DNA from: Emticicia aquatica
GTDB lineage: Bacteria; Bacteroidota; Bacteroidia; Cytophagales; Spirosomataceae
Direction: 5' to 3'
Assembly: GCF_923079645.1 (NCBI RefSeq)
Contig: NZ_CAKLPY010000002.1
Coordinates: forward strand, 1,364,001 to 1,428,000
DNA: 64,000 nucleotides
Shown: positions 26,763-35,795 of the stretch, in pieces
How the letters are laid out: every line of letters begins with the position of its first letter
Numbering within the stretch: position 1 is the first letter of the stretch
The notes under the pieces: generated by a model
Database searches by the model: none
Told to the model about the DNA's origin: nothing
Seen by the model: the letters and a program-made list of their open reading frames with translations, nothing else
Program-made: the position numbers and the translations under genes

Positions 26763-26793
26763 CAAACCTACGATTTAACAATTATAAAAGCAA
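26763..26793 (-). promoter_or_regulatory. Consensus promoter of the 60-aa ORF
   Basis: The minus strand reads TTG (26791-26793), 20 bp, TAGGTTTG (26763-26770), a full -33/-7 match. Predicted start near 26757. Confidence 0.7.
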
Positions 26794-26926
26794 CAATTAA
26801 GTTAAATTTATTTTAATTGCGAACTGCTACTTATTATTTAAGTAAATCAATATATAATATTCAATAAATCCAAAAAAAAATGAAAGTTTTTTAAGATGAT
26901 TTTACTTTTTAATTTACAAAAATTTA

Positions 26927-28069
26927 CTACGCTCTCATTAACTTTACCAAATCCTTATCATTTACTTCTTTGATTTGGTCGGCTAAGTCAAGGAAACGCT
27001 TATATGTATCATCCAATAAAGGTTTTTCAAGTTTATACCCTAACATTTCGAGGCGGTGTTTCAAGGCATGGCGACCACTTCTTGCAGTCAAAACAATCGA
27101 AGATTTTGGTACACCAACTTCTTGTGGATTGATGATTTCGTAAGTATCTGTATGTTTTAAGAAACCATCTTGATGAATACCCGACGAGTGAGCAAAAGCA
27201 TTACGTCCAACGATTGCTTTGTTGGCTTGCACCTGCATTCTCATGGTTTGTGAAACCAAATTACTCATCGGAAACAACATTGTGCTATCAATATCTGTAT
27301 GATAACCGAGCGATTTATGCACTTTCAAAATCATGGCCACTTCTTCTAATGAAGTATTTCCAGCTCTTTCACCGATTCCGTTGATAGTTACTTCCACTTG
27401 TCTTGCACCTGCTCTGATTCCTGCAATTGTATTGGCTGTTGCCAAGCCTAAATCGTTGTGGTTGTGCATCGAAATAATCGCTTTGTCGATATTTGGTACG
27501 TTATTCATCAAATAATTGATTCTATCGTACATTTCGTTTGGCAAAACATAACCAGTTGTATCAGGAAGATTCACAACAGTTGCACCAGCTTTGATAACGT
27601 TTTCGGTCAATCTTGCCAAAAACTCCAAATCGGCACGGCCAGCATCTTCTGCATAAAACTCCACATCATCAACGTATTTTCGTGCGTGTTTTACTGCATC
27701 AATTGCTTGCTCAATAATTTGTTCACGGTTACTATTAAATTTATGTTTGATGTGAATATCAGATGCCCCGATTCCAGTATGAATACGAGGACGTTTGGCA
27801 AACTTGAGAGCTTCGCCAGCGGCATCAATATCTCCTTTTACGGCACGTGATAATGCACAAACTGTTGGCTCGGTAACGGCTTTAGAAACCTCTACAACCG
27901 AACGAAAATCACCAGGACTTGAAATAGGAAATCCTGCTTCGATGATATCAACACCTAGTTTTTCGAGTTCTTTGGCAATCATTACTTTTTCGTCAGTTGT
28001 TAACTGACATCCTGGTACTTGCTCGCCATCTCGCAAAGTAGTGTCAAAAACATAAATTTTGTCGCTCAT
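26927..28069 (-). CDS. leuA: 2-isopropylmalate synthase, short form
   Basis: It condenses acetyl-CoA with 2-oxoisovalerate, the first committed step of leucine synthesis. The catalytic TIM barrel is complete: [13 protein letters not shown] (8-20), NLPDTTGYV, the metal-binding HNHNDLGLA, and [14 protein letters not shown]. The subdomain region [13 protein letters not shown] follows. At 380 residues it stops without the C-terminal LeuA allosteric domain that binds leucine in ~510-residue enzymes, so feedback inhibition by that route is unlikely. A homocitrate or citramalate synthase is the main alternative. The leucine attenuator in its leader settles the assignment to leucine synthesis. No leuBCD follows within the window. 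Confidence 0.92.
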   Translation of the reverse strand: MSDKIYVFDTTLRDGEQVPGCQLTTDEKVMIAKELEKLGVDIIEAGFPISSPGDFRSVVEVSKAVTEPTVCALSRAVKGDIDAAGEALKFAKRPRIHTGIGASDIHIKHKFNSNREQIIEQAIDAVKHARKYVDDVEFYAEDAGRADLEFLARLTENVIKAGATVVNLPDTTGYVLPNEMYDRINYLMNNVPNIDKAIISMHNHNDLGLATANTIAGIRAGARQVEVTINGIGERAGNTSLEEVAMILKVHKSLGYHTDIDSTMLFPMSNLVSQTMRMQVQANKAIVGRNAFAHSSGIHQDGFLKHTDTYEIINPQEVGVPKSSIVLTARSGRHALKHRLEMLGYKLEKPLLDDTYKRFLDLADQIKEVNDKDLVKLMRA

Positions 28070-28121
28070 TTCTAATGAGATTTATATTGGTTAAGTGAGA
28101 ATCTTATCAATCTGTTTTCAC

Positions 28122-28158
28122 AAAAAAGCCCTTTCTCACGTGGTAAGAAAGGGCTTTT
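28122..28158 (-). terminator. Attenuator terminator in the leuA leader
   Basis: The stem AAAAGCCCTTTCT / AGAAAGGGCTTTT with a 9-nt loop is followed by T6 on the minus strand, 52 bp before leuA. Its 5' arm (UUUCUUAC) can pair instead with GUGAGAAA, which lies directly after the Leu codons (minus strand, 28177-28186 region), forming an antiterminator. Confidence 0.85.
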
Positions 28159-28180
28159 GTATATACAAAATCTCCATTTC

Positions 28181-28237
28181 TCACACCGACGGGCTGAGTA
28201 GAAGGAGAAGTGAAATTGCGATTGACGAATGATTCAA
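28181..28237 (-). CDS. leu operon leader peptide
   Basis: An 18-residue leader peptide, MNHSSIAISLLLLLSPSV, with five consecutive Leu codons (CTT CTC CTT CTA CTC, 28196-28210). The only usable start is TTG (28235-28237), since an in-frame TAA lies 12 nt upstream and no ATG exists. The TTG sits about 18 nt after the predicted transcript start. When Leu-tRNA is scarce, a ribosome stalled on the Leu run leaves the downstream GUGAGAAA free to form the antiterminator. When Leu is plentiful, the ribosome reaches the UGA, covers that segment and lets the terminator fold. Confidence 0.85.
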   Translation of the reverse strand: MNHSSIAISLLLLLSPSV

Positions 28238-28261
28238 TGGTTTTGTTATTTTTAAGTGATA

Positions 28262-28291
28262 CAAATTTAGTCAAATATTTTTTTTAGACAA
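28262..28291 (-). promoter_or_regulatory. Consensus promoter of the leuA leader
   Basis: The minus strand reads TTG (28289-28291, in TTTG), 19 bp, TAAATTTG (28262-28269), a full -33/-7 match. Predicted start near 28255. Confidence 0.75.
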
Positions 28292-28537
28292 AAAAAAACG
28301 AATTTTTTTCTAAAAAAACTAAATTTAAGAATATGGTAAATCTAAGTTGGGAGTAGGTAATAAATATCATCAAAGTACTATTATAGGTCAAATGTCCACT
28401 ATTTTGAGGAATGTTTTTAAGAATAAATAATAATAAAAATATTGTTTAATAGGTTGATAATCAGGTTATTAAATATTTTGCAAAATTTCATTGCTCCATT
28501 CTGTTTCAAATATTCTGTAATTCTTCCGCAATTTTAG
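28292..28537. other. Spacer between leuA and pyk promoters, no gene seen
   Basis: About 245 bp of very AT-rich DNA between the divergent promoters. No ORF, RNA motif or long repeat is seen; A-tracts (28292-28320) may act as upstream promoter or bending elements. Confidence 0.4.
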
Positions 28538-28545
28538 TATTTTTG
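28538..28545 (+). promoter_or_regulatory. -7 promoter element of pyk
   Basis: TATTTTTG followed by CA matches TAnnTTTG, 38 bp before the pyk ATG. Confidence 0.5.
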
Positions 28546-28582
28546 CACTATTCCTAAGCCGAATAAAAATTTTATTTCACCT

Positions 28583-30034
28583 ATGCAAAGAAAAACCAAA
28601 ATAGTAGCAACTGTCGGCCCTGCTTCAGAAAGCGAAGAAATGTTATTGGCATTGGCAAAAGCTGGTGTGAACGTTTTCCGTTTGAATTTCTCTCACGGAA
28701 CGCACGCCGACCATCAAGTTCGTATCGACCGTATTCGAAAAATCAATAAAGAGCATGGCTACAAATGTGCCATCTTACAAGATTTACAAGGCCCAAAAAT
28801 CAGAATTGGTCTGATGGAAAGTGGCAACGATGGCGTTGAAATTTTTGCGGGAAATCAATTGAGATTTGCCAGCGATGATATCGTCGGAAATGCCGAAAGA
28901 GTAAGTACCCCTTATAAAGGTATGTACAATGATGTACAAGTTGGGGAGAGAATTTTGATGGATGATGGAAAACTAGAAGTTAAAGTAATAGGAAAAGATG
29001 GTTCTGACGTAATTACAGAAGTTGTTTACGGTGGACTTTTGAAACAAAAGAAAGGTGTAAATTTACCGAACACTAATATTTCTCAGCCATCTGTTACAGA
29101 TAAAGATTGGGAAGATTTGAAATTTGGCTTGGCAAACGACGTTGATTGGGTTGCCCTTTCATTTGTTCGTACAGCCGAAGAAATTCAAGATATTCAAAAA
29201 TATATCAAAGAACAAGGCAAAAGTGCCAAAGTAATCGCTAAAGTTGAGAAACCAGAAGCAATTACTAATATGGAAGCGATCGTAAATGCTAGTGATGCCA
29301 TTATGGTTGCTCGTGGAGATTTGGGTGTTGAACTTCCTTCAGAAGATGTGCCAATGATTCAGAAACGTTTGGTTGAAATGTCTAACTTGGCTGCCAAGCC
29401 TGTTATCGTAGCAACACAAATGTTGGAAAGCATGATTGACAGTCCACGTCCAACTCGTGCAGAAGTAGGCGATGTAGCAAATGCCGTACTCGACGGAGCA
29501 GATGCCGTCATGTTAAGTGCCGAAAGTGCATCGGGTAAATATCCGATTTTGGCCGTTGAAACAATGGTAAATACAATTGTGAAAGTGGAAGAACTAGCTG
29601 ATGAGAAAAAACTCTATTTCCGTCACCACACACGTGTTACTGAAGACTCTTACCAATCAGAAGAAAAAGAAAACGATAATGTTGTAATGACCGCTTGTCG
29701 TTTGGCTCGTGACTTGAAAGTAAAAGCTATTATTGGCATTACTTCATCTGGTTATACAGCTGTTCGCTTGTCGCATCACCGTCCAAAAGCGGGTTTATTT
29801 ATTTTTACAAATAACGAAAAATTATCAACACAATTGAGCCTTTATTCGGGTGTGCAAGTTTTCATGACTGAAGCAATGAAAGGCAAAAATGTTGAAGAAG
29901 TAGTTGATGCGATTAAAAATGTTTTGATTGAAAAAGGCGAATTACAAAAGGGAGATTTGTTTATCAATACTTTGAGTTTGCCGTTGCAAGACAACAATCG
30001 TACAAACACCGTGAAATTAAGTAAAGTTGAATAG
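28583..30034 (+). CDS. pyk: Pyruvate kinase
   Basis: It converts phosphoenolpyruvate and ADP to pyruvate and ATP, the last step of glycolysis. The N-terminus is KTKIVATVGPAS, followed by VNVFRLNFSHG and LQDLQGPKIRIG. The active-site block contains the lysine of KVEKPEAI and MVARGDLGVELP, and VATQMLESMI precedes the ADAVMLSAESASGKYP loop. A C-terminal allosteric domain is present (RLARDLKVKAIIGIT...). The length of 483 is standard. Its product feeds the E1 encoded by pdhA, though the genes are far apart. It ends at a bidirectional terminator. Confidence 0.97.
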   Translation: MQRKTKIVATVGPASESEEMLLALAKAGVNVFRLNFSHGTHADHQVRIDRIRKINKEHGYKCAILQDLQGPKIRIGLMESGNDGVEIFAGNQLRFASDDIVGNAERVSTPYKGMYNDVQVGERILMDDGKLEVKVIGKDGSDVITEVVYGGLLKQKKGVNLPNTNISQPSVTDKDWEDLKFGLANDVDWVALSFVRTAEEIQDIQKYIKEQGKSAKVIAKVEKPEAITNMEAIVNASDAIMVARGDLGVELPSEDVPMIQKRLVEMSNLAAKPVIVATQMLESMIDSPRPTRAEVGDVANAVLDGADAVMLSAESASGKYPILAVETMVNTIVKVEELADEKKLYFRHHTRVTEDSYQSEEKENDNVVMTACRLARDLKVKAIIGITSSGYTAVRLSHHRPKAGLFIFTNNEKLSTQLSLYSGVQVFMTEAMKGKNVEEVVDAIKNVLIEKGELQKGDLFINTLSLPLQDNNRTNTVKLSKVE

Positions 30035-30056
30035 TTTTAACTTTCATTTTATAGCA

Positions 30057-30092
30057 CAAAAAAGGCTTTTTCTTATGGAAAAGCCTTTTTTG
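30057..30092. terminator. Bidirectional terminator between pyk and the lipoprotein gene
   Basis: The stem CAAAAAAGGCTTTT (30057-30070) / AAAAGCCTTTTTTG (30079-30092) lies between convergent stop codons. Confidence 0.85.
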
Positions 30093-30111
30093 TTGAATAT
30101 GAATGCTTCAT

Positions 30112-30882
30112 TTACTTTTTCTTTTTAGCTAAAAGCATCAGCGGAATGCCGTTTTTATAAATGGGTTTTTCGTCGGGGTCATTGATTTGTTTTAGTTCAA
30201 AAATTGTAATAGAATCTCCTTTTGAACGAAAACCGTAGGCGTCCGATTTTTCTTTATTTCCCAAGAAAATTACGTCGCCGTCTTCATTCGATACACAATC
30301 TCCATTCACACAAACCGTATAATTATCGTATTTATCCCAGCCATTTATTGTGCCGAATCGACTAAAATTAGCCGATTTTTGGGTAGAAAGGTGTTCAAAA
30401 ATATCCCAATTGCCTTCAAAAAGAATTTTATTTACTGCCGAAGGAAACGCAACTTTCGGAGTAAAACTTTTGTCAATAAGATTGCTATCGGCTCGTACGA
30501 ATCTAAAAACTCGGTTAAGTTCTTTGTCCGCAAAAACCAATGTTTTTGTATTGGCCGAATAAATAATATTAGTTTCTGCATCTTGGTTAAGCTTCAAACT
30601 GAGCGTATCGCCATGACGTTTCATAGGTAAATTAGCAAACTCTGCTTGACCATTAAAAACCAGCAATGAATCTCCTTTTGTGTGGTCATAAATTAACTCA
30701 GTTACATAAAAAGTATAGTTTTTAGCTACATTTATGGGTGAGTGCGATGCTTCGAGAGCTTCCAAATATTCTTGATTTAACCAATGTCCGTCAAGGTTTG
30801 TTGGGGTATTTCCTTGTTCAGGAAAAGTGCAAGCATTTAGCAAAGCACCAATAAGAATAGAGGGTAAAAGGAGTTTTTTCAT
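30112..30882 (-). CDS. Putative lipoprotein of unknown function
   Basis: The 256-residue product starts with a lipoprotein signal, KKLLLPSILIGALLNAC, with a lipobox LNAC (Cys18). The mature part has a repeated pattern of short beta strands (TLSLKLNQDAETNIIYSANTKT and similar) and a DGHWLN segment after Pro/Thr-rich spacing, suggesting a lipocalin-like or META-type beta fold. Two close cysteines (VCVNGDCVS) may form a disulfide. I do not recognise the family. A -7-like box (minus-strand TAACTTTG, 30906-30913) lies 25 bp upstream, so it is expressed alone. Confidence 0.75.
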   Translation of the reverse strand: MKKLLLPSILIGALLNACTFPEQGNTPTNLDGHWLNQEYLEALEASHSPINVAKNYTFYVTELIYDHTKGDSLLVFNGQAEFANLPMKRHGDTLSLKLNQDAETNIIYSANTKTLVFADKELNRVFRFVRADSNLIDKSFTPKVAFPSAVNKILFEGNWDIFEHLSTQKSANFSRFGTINGWDKYDNYTVCVNGDCVSNEDGDVIFLGNKEKSDAYGFRSKGDSITIFELKQINDPDEKPIYKNGIPLMLLAKKKK

Positions 30883-30983
30883 TGAAAGAAGTTAAGTATC
30901 AGATGCAAAGTTAAACAACCTATAATAATTCTTGACCAATTTTTACGACCTTTGCCTAAAATTACACTTCTGTTTATATTTTT

Positions 30984-32336
30984 ATGCCTATTTTTTCACA
31001 ACATTACCAAGAAGAAATAAAGAAAACTTTTCTGCTTGCATTGCCGATTGTTATTGCCCAGCTTGGGGTAGTTTTGATGGGAGTTACAGATAATATAATG
31101 GTTGGTCGGTACATTGGAAAAGTTGGACTTGGTTCGGCGGGTATTGCCAATTCAATGTCTTTTTTGATTGCTTCTATTGGTATGGGTGGACTTTCGGTGG
31201 TTGCTCCACTGATTTCAAAAGCGAAGGCCGAGCGAAATATTGTCGAAATTAATCGCCTTTTTAGGGCAGGAATTAAAGTGGCTTTGTGGTTTAGTTTGAT
31301 TCTTGGAGTGGTGGGATTTATTTGTATTTATTTCTTTGAAATTTTTCAACAATCGCCTGAAATAAACCTACAAGCTCCAACTTTCATGGCAATTATTATT
31401 GTTTCAAATGCTTTTATGTTTGTTTTTGCTGCTGCGAAACAACTTTCTGACGGACTTTCACGCACTTACGTAGCCATGATGATAACAGTTTTTGGTTTGG
31501 TTTTAAATTTGATTTTCAACATTGTTTTAATTAATGGCTATCTAGGTTTTCCAAAAATGGGTTTAAATGGTTCGGCTGCATCTACGCTTATCACTCGAAT
31601 TTTGATGATGATTGCAATGTTTGCTTATTTATTCAATACAAAAACATTCAAAAAATACCTTCATGTAAAATATAAATCACTGAAAGTCAATGACTTAGTG
31701 TCAATTATTTTTAAAATTGGTGTACCGAGTGGTTTACAATTTTTCTTTGAAATTGCAGCTTTTTCATTAGCTGTAATTATGATGGGCTGGCTAGGCGAAA
31801 ATCAATTGGCGGCTCATCAAATTGCTATTAATGTGGCATCGACAACGTATATGATGGCTTCGGGTTTGGGTATTGCGGGAGGAATCAGAGTAGGCGAAGG
31901 TCGTGGCCTAAAAGATGTTCGTAAAATTAGGTTTTCGGGTAATGTCGCTTTGTTATTGGTGATTATTTTTATGACAACCATGATGTTGCTGATTTTTGTC
32001 TTTAATCGTTTCTTCGTTGAATTGTATATATCTGATAATGAGGTAATTAAGATTGCGATGCAATTGATGTTAGTTGCTGCTATTTTTCAATTATCTGATG
32101 GAATCCAAGTCGTTTCTTTAGGAATTTTGCGGGGCATTGCCGATGTAAATATTCCGACGTGGATAACGATGTTTGCTTACTGGGTTATTTCGTTGCCTTT
32201 GGGCTATTTTCTAGCTTTCAAGATGGAAATGGATGCAATCGGTATTTGGGTGGGCCTTTTGGCGGGACTTACAGTTTCAGCAGTTTTGCTTACTGGCCGT
32301 TTTTATTTCTTGATTAAAAAAATGAAGATAGAGTAA
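30984..32336 (+). CDS. MATE-family multidrug efflux transporter
   Basis: An inner-membrane cation-coupled exporter of 450 residues with about twelve hydrophobic segments in two six-helix halves. The first half opens LALPIVIAQLGVVLMGVTDNIMVG, the MATE signature. The second half repeats the pattern at KIGVPSGLQFFFEIAAFSLAVIMMGWLG...LAAHQIAIN. It is close to the NorM subgroup. The substrate is unknown. It is 45-75 bp upstream of rnhB on the same strand and may be cotranscribed with it. Confidence 0.92.
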   Translation: MPIFSQHYQEEIKKTFLLALPIVIAQLGVVLMGVTDNIMVGRYIGKVGLGSAGIANSMSFLIASIGMGGLSVVAPLISKAKAERNIVEINRLFRAGIKVALWFSLILGVVGFICIYFFEIFQQSPEINLQAPTFMAIIIVSNAFMFVFAAAKQLSDGLSRTYVAMMITVFGLVLNLIFNIVLINGYLGFPKMGLNGSAASTLITRILMMIAMFAYLFNTKTFKKYLHVKYKSLKVNDLVSIIFKIGVPSGLQFFFEIAAFSLAVIMMGWLGENQLAAHQIAINVASTTYMMASGLGIAGGIRVGEGRGLKDVRKIRFSGNVALLLVIIFMTTMMLLIFVFNRFFVELYISDNEVIKIAMQLMLVAAIFQLSDGIQVVSLGILRGIADVNIPTWITMFAYWVISLPLGYFLAFKMEMDAIGIWVGLLAGLTVSAVLLTGRFYFLIKKMKIE

Positions 32337-32411
32337 CTTTTAAAAGTAAATAATATTCATAAATTCCGTTTCACTAATGCAGTGAAGACAAAACAGATAC
32401 CTTGTTTTTTT

Positions 32412-33014
32412 ATGCTCCGTTCATATTATAATATAAATGCCATAGAAGCAGGACTTGATGAGGCTGGTCGAGGGTGTTTGGCTGGGCCAGTAGTGGCAGC
32501 GGCAGTTATTTTGCCCAAAGATTATACACATGAATGGCTCAATGATTCAAAGCAATTAAATCAAAAACAAAGACAGGCTTTAAGAATTGAAATCGAACGA
32601 GATGCAATTTCTTTTGCGGTTGCCGAAGCCTCTAATGAAGAAATTGATAAAATAAATATTCTAAAAGCTAGTTTTTTGGCTATGCACCGAGCAGTTGAAA
32701 GTTTAAAGCTTCGCCCCGAACATTTACTGATTGATGGTAATCGTTTTACGCCTTATCCGCTTATTCCGCATACATGCATTGTAAAAGGTGATGCCAAATT
32801 TTTATCAATTGCCGCAGCTTCGATTTTAGCTAAAACTTATCGAGATGATTTAATGGAAAAACTTGCAATCGAATTTCCAAATTATCGTTGGGAACAAAAT
32901 GCAGGTTATCCGACATTGTTTCACAAAAAAGCGATAAAAGAGCATGGTTTCACGCCCTTTCATCGCCTTACATTTCGTAGTGAAATTAAAATTTCAAGTC
33001 TTTCAAATAAATAG
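32412..33014 (+). CDS. rnhB: Ribonuclease HII
   Basis: It removes ribonucleotides from RNA:DNA hybrids and single ribonucleotides embedded in DNA. Catalytic signatures: [19 protein letters not shown] (Asp16-Glu17), LLIDGN (Asp108) and [22 protein letters not shown]. The C-terminus has the [21 protein letters not shown] block typical of the family. The 200-residue reading from ATG 32412 is preferred to an in-frame GTG at 32382, because the family normally starts only ~15 residues before DEAGRG. The last 29 bp overlap the 3' end of the convergent isomerase-like gene. Confidence 0.95.
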   Translation: MLRSYYNINAIEAGLDEAGRGCLAGPVVAAAVILPKDYTHEWLNDSKQLNQKQRQALRIEIERDAISFAVAEASNEEIDKINILKASFLAMHRAVESLKLRPEHLLIDGNRFTPYPLIPHTCIVKGDAKFLSIAAASILAKTYRDDLMEKLAIEFPNYRWEQNAGYPTLFHKKAIKEHGFTPFHRLTFRSEIKISSLSNK

Positions 33015-33822
33015 CATCGCTTTTCATACTTTCAATCGGCCCAATTGGATATTGCTCTTGCTCAACCAAAAAATATTTGATTCCACTATCTTTTGCTGCA
33101 CGAAGCAAGCCTTTATAATCAATTATTCCTGATGCAAGGTCGGTTTGCTGAGGTTTGGGGTCTTTCGTAGCAAGCTGTTTGATGTGACAAAGTTCGTAGC
33201 GATTGCCGTATTGTTTTAAGTGTTCAATGCTGTTTTCACCTGCTGCTTCGCTCCAACACATATCCAATTCAAAACAAACGATTGATGGGTCTGTGTTTTC
33301 TAATAAAATTCTTTGTCCTTTTATACCATTGGCATTTTGGAAAGAATAAGCATGATTATGATAACCATAACGCAAACCATATTTTTTACAGATTTCACCG
33401 TTTTTGGTAAATGTTTCAGCTTTCTGTTTCCAAGCAGCGGCTGATGGTTGCATTCCAATGCCTGGACAAATTACATATTTCAAGCCACCTTCAGCACATT
33501 TGGCAATCATTTCTTCGTTTGTATCACCCAAACCTAAATGAGTACTGACCATATTAACGCCGATGTCATCCAAAAACATTTTTGCATCTTTTGGAGCCAT
33601 ACCCCAAAATGGGTCTTTTGAGTAGCTTTCAAAATATTTATAACCCATATCGGCCAATTGCTTCATGTAGTTTTTCGGGTCATTTGGAAGTACATCACGG
33701 ATACTATAAAGCTGACAACCAAATTGTTTGAGTGTTCCTTTGGCTTGTAAGTCATTGGTCATAAATGCCAAAGCGGCTAATGAAGCCGATTGTTGCAAAA
33801 ATTTTCTGCGATTGATATTCAT
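32986..33822 (-). CDS. Sugar phosphate isomerase/epimerase-like TIM barrel, exported
   Basis: A 278-residue xylose-isomerase-like TIM barrel protein. The start [20 protein letters not shown] is a twin-arginine-like signal, so the protein is probably periplasmic. The barrel has [20 protein letters not shown] and CHIKQLA, with metal-binding residues (the Glu/Asp and His of these motifs) as in the family. LVEQEQYP near the end is also typical. Such proteins are common in Bacteroidota near glycoside or inositol catabolism, but no such genes are near. The ATG at 33822 is preferred to an upstream TTG. It shares 29 bp of 3' sequence with rnhB. Confidence 0.85.
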   Translation of the reverse strand: MNINRRKFLQQSASLAALAFMTNDLQAKGTLKQFGCQLYSIRDVLPNDPKNYMKQLADMGYKYFESYSKDPFWGMAPKDAKMFLDDIGVNMVSTHLGLGDTNEEMIAKCAEGGLKYVICPGIGMQPSAAAWKQKAETFTKNGEICKKYGLRYGYHNHAYSFQNANGIKGQRILLENTDPSIVCFELDMCWSEAAGENSIEHLKQYGNRYELCHIKQLATKDPKPQQTDLASGIIDYKGLLRAAKDSGIKYFLVEQEQYPIGPIESMKSDAIYLKDLKF

Positions 33823-33899
33823 TGTCTTAATAGATGGTTGAATTAAAAAGAAAGGCAATTTACTTTAAATTTGATAAATAATTGTCAATTCTACAAATA

Positions 33900-33930
33900 A
33901 AAATAGCCACCCAAAAGAGGTGGCTATTTT
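33900..33930. terminator. Terminator of the AIM24-family gene
   Basis: A 12-bp stem AAAATAGCCACC / GGTGGCTATTTT with a 7-nt loop lies 17 bp after the AIM24-family stop. Its T-rich flank on either strand would allow use in both directions, though the gene on its other side reads away from it. Confidence 0.8.
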
Positions 33931-33947
33931 CTATCAACAACAATTTT

Positions 33948-34727
33948 TTATCCTTCAAAAAGGCTGCCTAAACCACCTAGAACTGAGCCACTTTCTTTAC
34001 TGGCATTTCCACCGTATGGGGTTAAACGTTGAATTAATTTTGAAATTGGTAATGATTGAATCCAAACTTTTCCTGTGCCTCGAAGGGTTGCTAAAAATAT
34101 TCCTTCTCCACCAAAAACCATTGATTTCAAACTCCCCGAACGCTCAATATCAAATTGTAATTGCGGCTCAAAACCAACTACACAACCCGTATCAATGCGT
34201 AGTGTTTCGTTGTTGAGTTGGCGTTCAATCACCACGCCACCAGAATGGATAAATGCCATTCCATCACCTTGAATTTTTTCAAGAATAAAACCTTCTCCAC
34301 CGAAGAAACCCGCACCAAGGCGTTGGTTAAAATGGATAGAGATACTTGTTCCCATGGCGGCACACAAGAATGCATCTTTTTGTACAATGAGCGTATTTCC
34401 CATGATTTGTGCCAAATCAACGGCTTTAATTGTTCCAGGATATGGTGCAGCAAAAGCTACCTTTCGTTTAATATTAGAACGATTGGTAAAATGAGTCATA
34501 AAAATGGATTCGCCCATTAAAACTCTACTACCTGCTTGCATTAATTTGCCAAACAAACTTTGTTGCGGTTGCGAGCCGTCTCCCATTTTGGTTTCAAACA
34601 TGATTCCGTCTTCCATAAAAAGCATCGAGCCAGCTTCTGCAATAACGGTTTCGTTTGGGTCAAGTTCAATTTCGACGATTTGAATATCTTCGCCAAAGAT
34701 TTTGTAGTCAATTTCGTGAGAACGCAT
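33948..34727 (-). CDS. AIM24 / TIGR00266 family protein
   Basis: A 259-residue protein of the AIM24 family (mitochondrial biogenesis homologue in yeast; biochemical role in bacteria unknown). Recognisable features are the beta-rich glycine-spaced repeats: [16 protein letters not shown] near the start, the central [26 protein letters not shown], and the later [24 protein letters not shown]. The C-terminus ends in a glycine-rich tail ([11 protein letters not shown]). No signal peptide or membrane helix. It is transcribed alone. Confidence 0.88.
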   Translation of the reverse strand: MRSHEIDYKIFGEDIQIVEIELDPNETVIAEAGSMLFMEDGIMFETKMGDGSQPQQSLFGKLMQAGSRVLMGESIFMTHFTNRSNIKRKVAFAAPYPGTIKAVDLAQIMGNTLIVQKDAFLCAAMGTSISIHFNQRLGAGFFGGEGFILEKIQGDGMAFIHSGGVVIERQLNNETLRIDTGCVVGFEPQLQFDIERSGSLKSMVFGGEGIFLATLRGTGKVWIQSLPISKLIQRLTPYGGNASKESGSVLGGLGSLFEG

Positions 34728-34829
34728 GGAAATAATTGAGGTTTAAATTTATATGAAGCGAATATATGATTTATGTCATTATCATTCAAAAAAATCTACA
34801 TAAATGAAGTACAACTCGTGAAGAATGGT

Positions 34830-34837
34830 TATTTTTG
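34830..34837 (+). promoter_or_regulatory. -7 promoter element of the small lipoprotein gene
   Basis: TATTTTTG matches TAnnTTTG. Transcription would begin near 34843, which excludes the in-frame TTG at 34835 as a start. Confidence 0.5.
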
Positions 34838-34909
34838 GAAATATATAGAGTTATTCCAACCATTTTAACCAAATGGGAATCTAGTTTAAACAGAAAAAAA
34901 ATGATAACT

Positions 34910-35314
34910 ATGAAAAATCTAATAATAGCTCTCTTATTGGCTTCGACAGCCGCTTGTACGCAAGAAACAATAGACTTATCGCCAAAATTAGCCACCAAGG
35001 TCGAATTAAGTTTTGATACCGAAGTAGTGTATCAAGAAGGTGTGAAAATCAAAATAACCAAAATTGAAGATAGTCGATGTCCCAAAAATGTAACCTGTGT
35101 TTGGGCAGGTATGGCAAGAGTTTTCTTTACAATTACAGAGAAAAGTATTTCAAAAGATGGTTCGATTGATTTTGAATCAAACCCCGTTAAAACAACTATT
35201 GATGTTGGCGGACAAAAATACAATGTGGAGGTATCGGATGTACTGCCTTATCCTAAAGATACCAACGAAACCAGTCAAAAAGAATACAAAGTGAGTTTAA
35301 CCTTGAGTAAATAA
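34910..35314 (+). CDS. Small lipoprotein with RCPxxVxCxWAG motif
   Basis: A 134-residue lipoprotein; signal KNLIIALLLASTAAC with the lipobox cysteine at residue 16. The mature part contains DSRCPKNVTCVWAGMARV, a motif found in a widespread group of small Bacteroidota proteins of unknown function; the two cysteines probably form a disulfide. The rest is beta-rich (VYQEGVKIKITKIE, KYNVEVSDVLPYP). The ATG at 34910 gives the best signal peptide; an ATG three codons earlier is also possible. It ends at a very strong terminator shared with ytxH. Confidence 0.82.
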   Translation: MKNLIIALLLASTAACTQETIDLSPKLATKVELSFDTEVVYQEGVKIKITKIEDSRCPKNVTCVWAGMARVFFTITEKSISKDGSIDFESNPVKTTIDVGGQKYNVEVSDVLPYPKDTNETSQKEYKVSLTLSK

Positions 35315-35361
35315 TAAAAGTAAAGAGAGAAGATATTGCATCTTCTCTCTTTACTTTTATT
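35313..35361. terminator. Bidirectional terminator between lipoprotein and YtxH genes
   Basis: A perfect 22-bp stem (35313-35334 with 35340-35361) with a 5-nt loop, ending in T-rich sequence on both strands, lies between the convergent stop codons. Confidence 0.9.
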
Positions 35362-35371
35362 TCTACAAAAC

Positions 35372-35674
35372 TTACGCTTTGGGTTCTTCCGTAGCTGGAT
35401 TGTTTGCTGCTTTAGTTTTTCCGAATAATTCTTGCAAAAATACTTCTGCATCAGGAAAATTGTCTTTCAAAGTAGCACTTACTTCGGTTTTTAATTTTTC
35501 AAAATATTCAGGAGCTTTGTCAATTGCTTGCTCGGCTTCGTCTTTAAATTGACCCGCTTTTACTTTCAAATCAGCCAAAGCTTTTTCTCCTTCTTCGGTT
35601 TGAAAATATTTATTAAGTGCTACACCCGCTGCTGCTCCGAGTATGAATGTTGCTAAATGTTTTGCGTTAACCAT
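35372..35674 (-). CDS. YtxH-domain protein
   Basis: A 100-residue protein with one N-terminal membrane segment (LATFILGAAAGVALNKYF) followed by TEEGEKALADLK and a long amphipathic helix rich in Lys, Glu and Ala. This layout is that of YtxH-like general stress proteins. The role is unclear; in Gram-positives YtxH belongs to the general stress regulon. Divergent from the YdcF gene. Confidence 0.85.
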   Translation of the reverse strand: MVNAKHLATFILGAAAGVALNKYFQTEEGEKALADLKVKAGQFKDEAEQAIDKAPEYFEKLKTEVSATLKDNFPDAEVFLQELFGKTKAANNPATEEPKA

Positions 35675-35763
35675 TTTAGTAAATATTGATTTTTAATTTT
35701 AGTTGATGAATCTCTGACGAAATTCATGAATAAAAGTATTGATGTTTTTTGAGTAATAATTAA

Positions 35764-35771
35764 TAATTTTG
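35764..35771 (+). promoter_or_regulatory. -7 promoter element of the YdcF-family gene
   Basis: TAATTTTG matches TAnnTTTG, 25 bp before the ATG at 35796; it rules out the in-frame TTG at 35769. Confidence 0.5.
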
Positions 35772-35795
35772 CCGATTGGTAAAATTTATACGCAA

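Noticed and set aside
27458..27850. 130-codon plus-strand frame
   Set aside because: Lies antisense within leuA, follows its codon phase, and has no promoter or family match.
28070..28260. T-box or metabolite riboswitch in the leuA leader
   Set aside because: No T-box core sequence or known aptamer motif; the Leu-codon run and alternative pairings explain the leader better.
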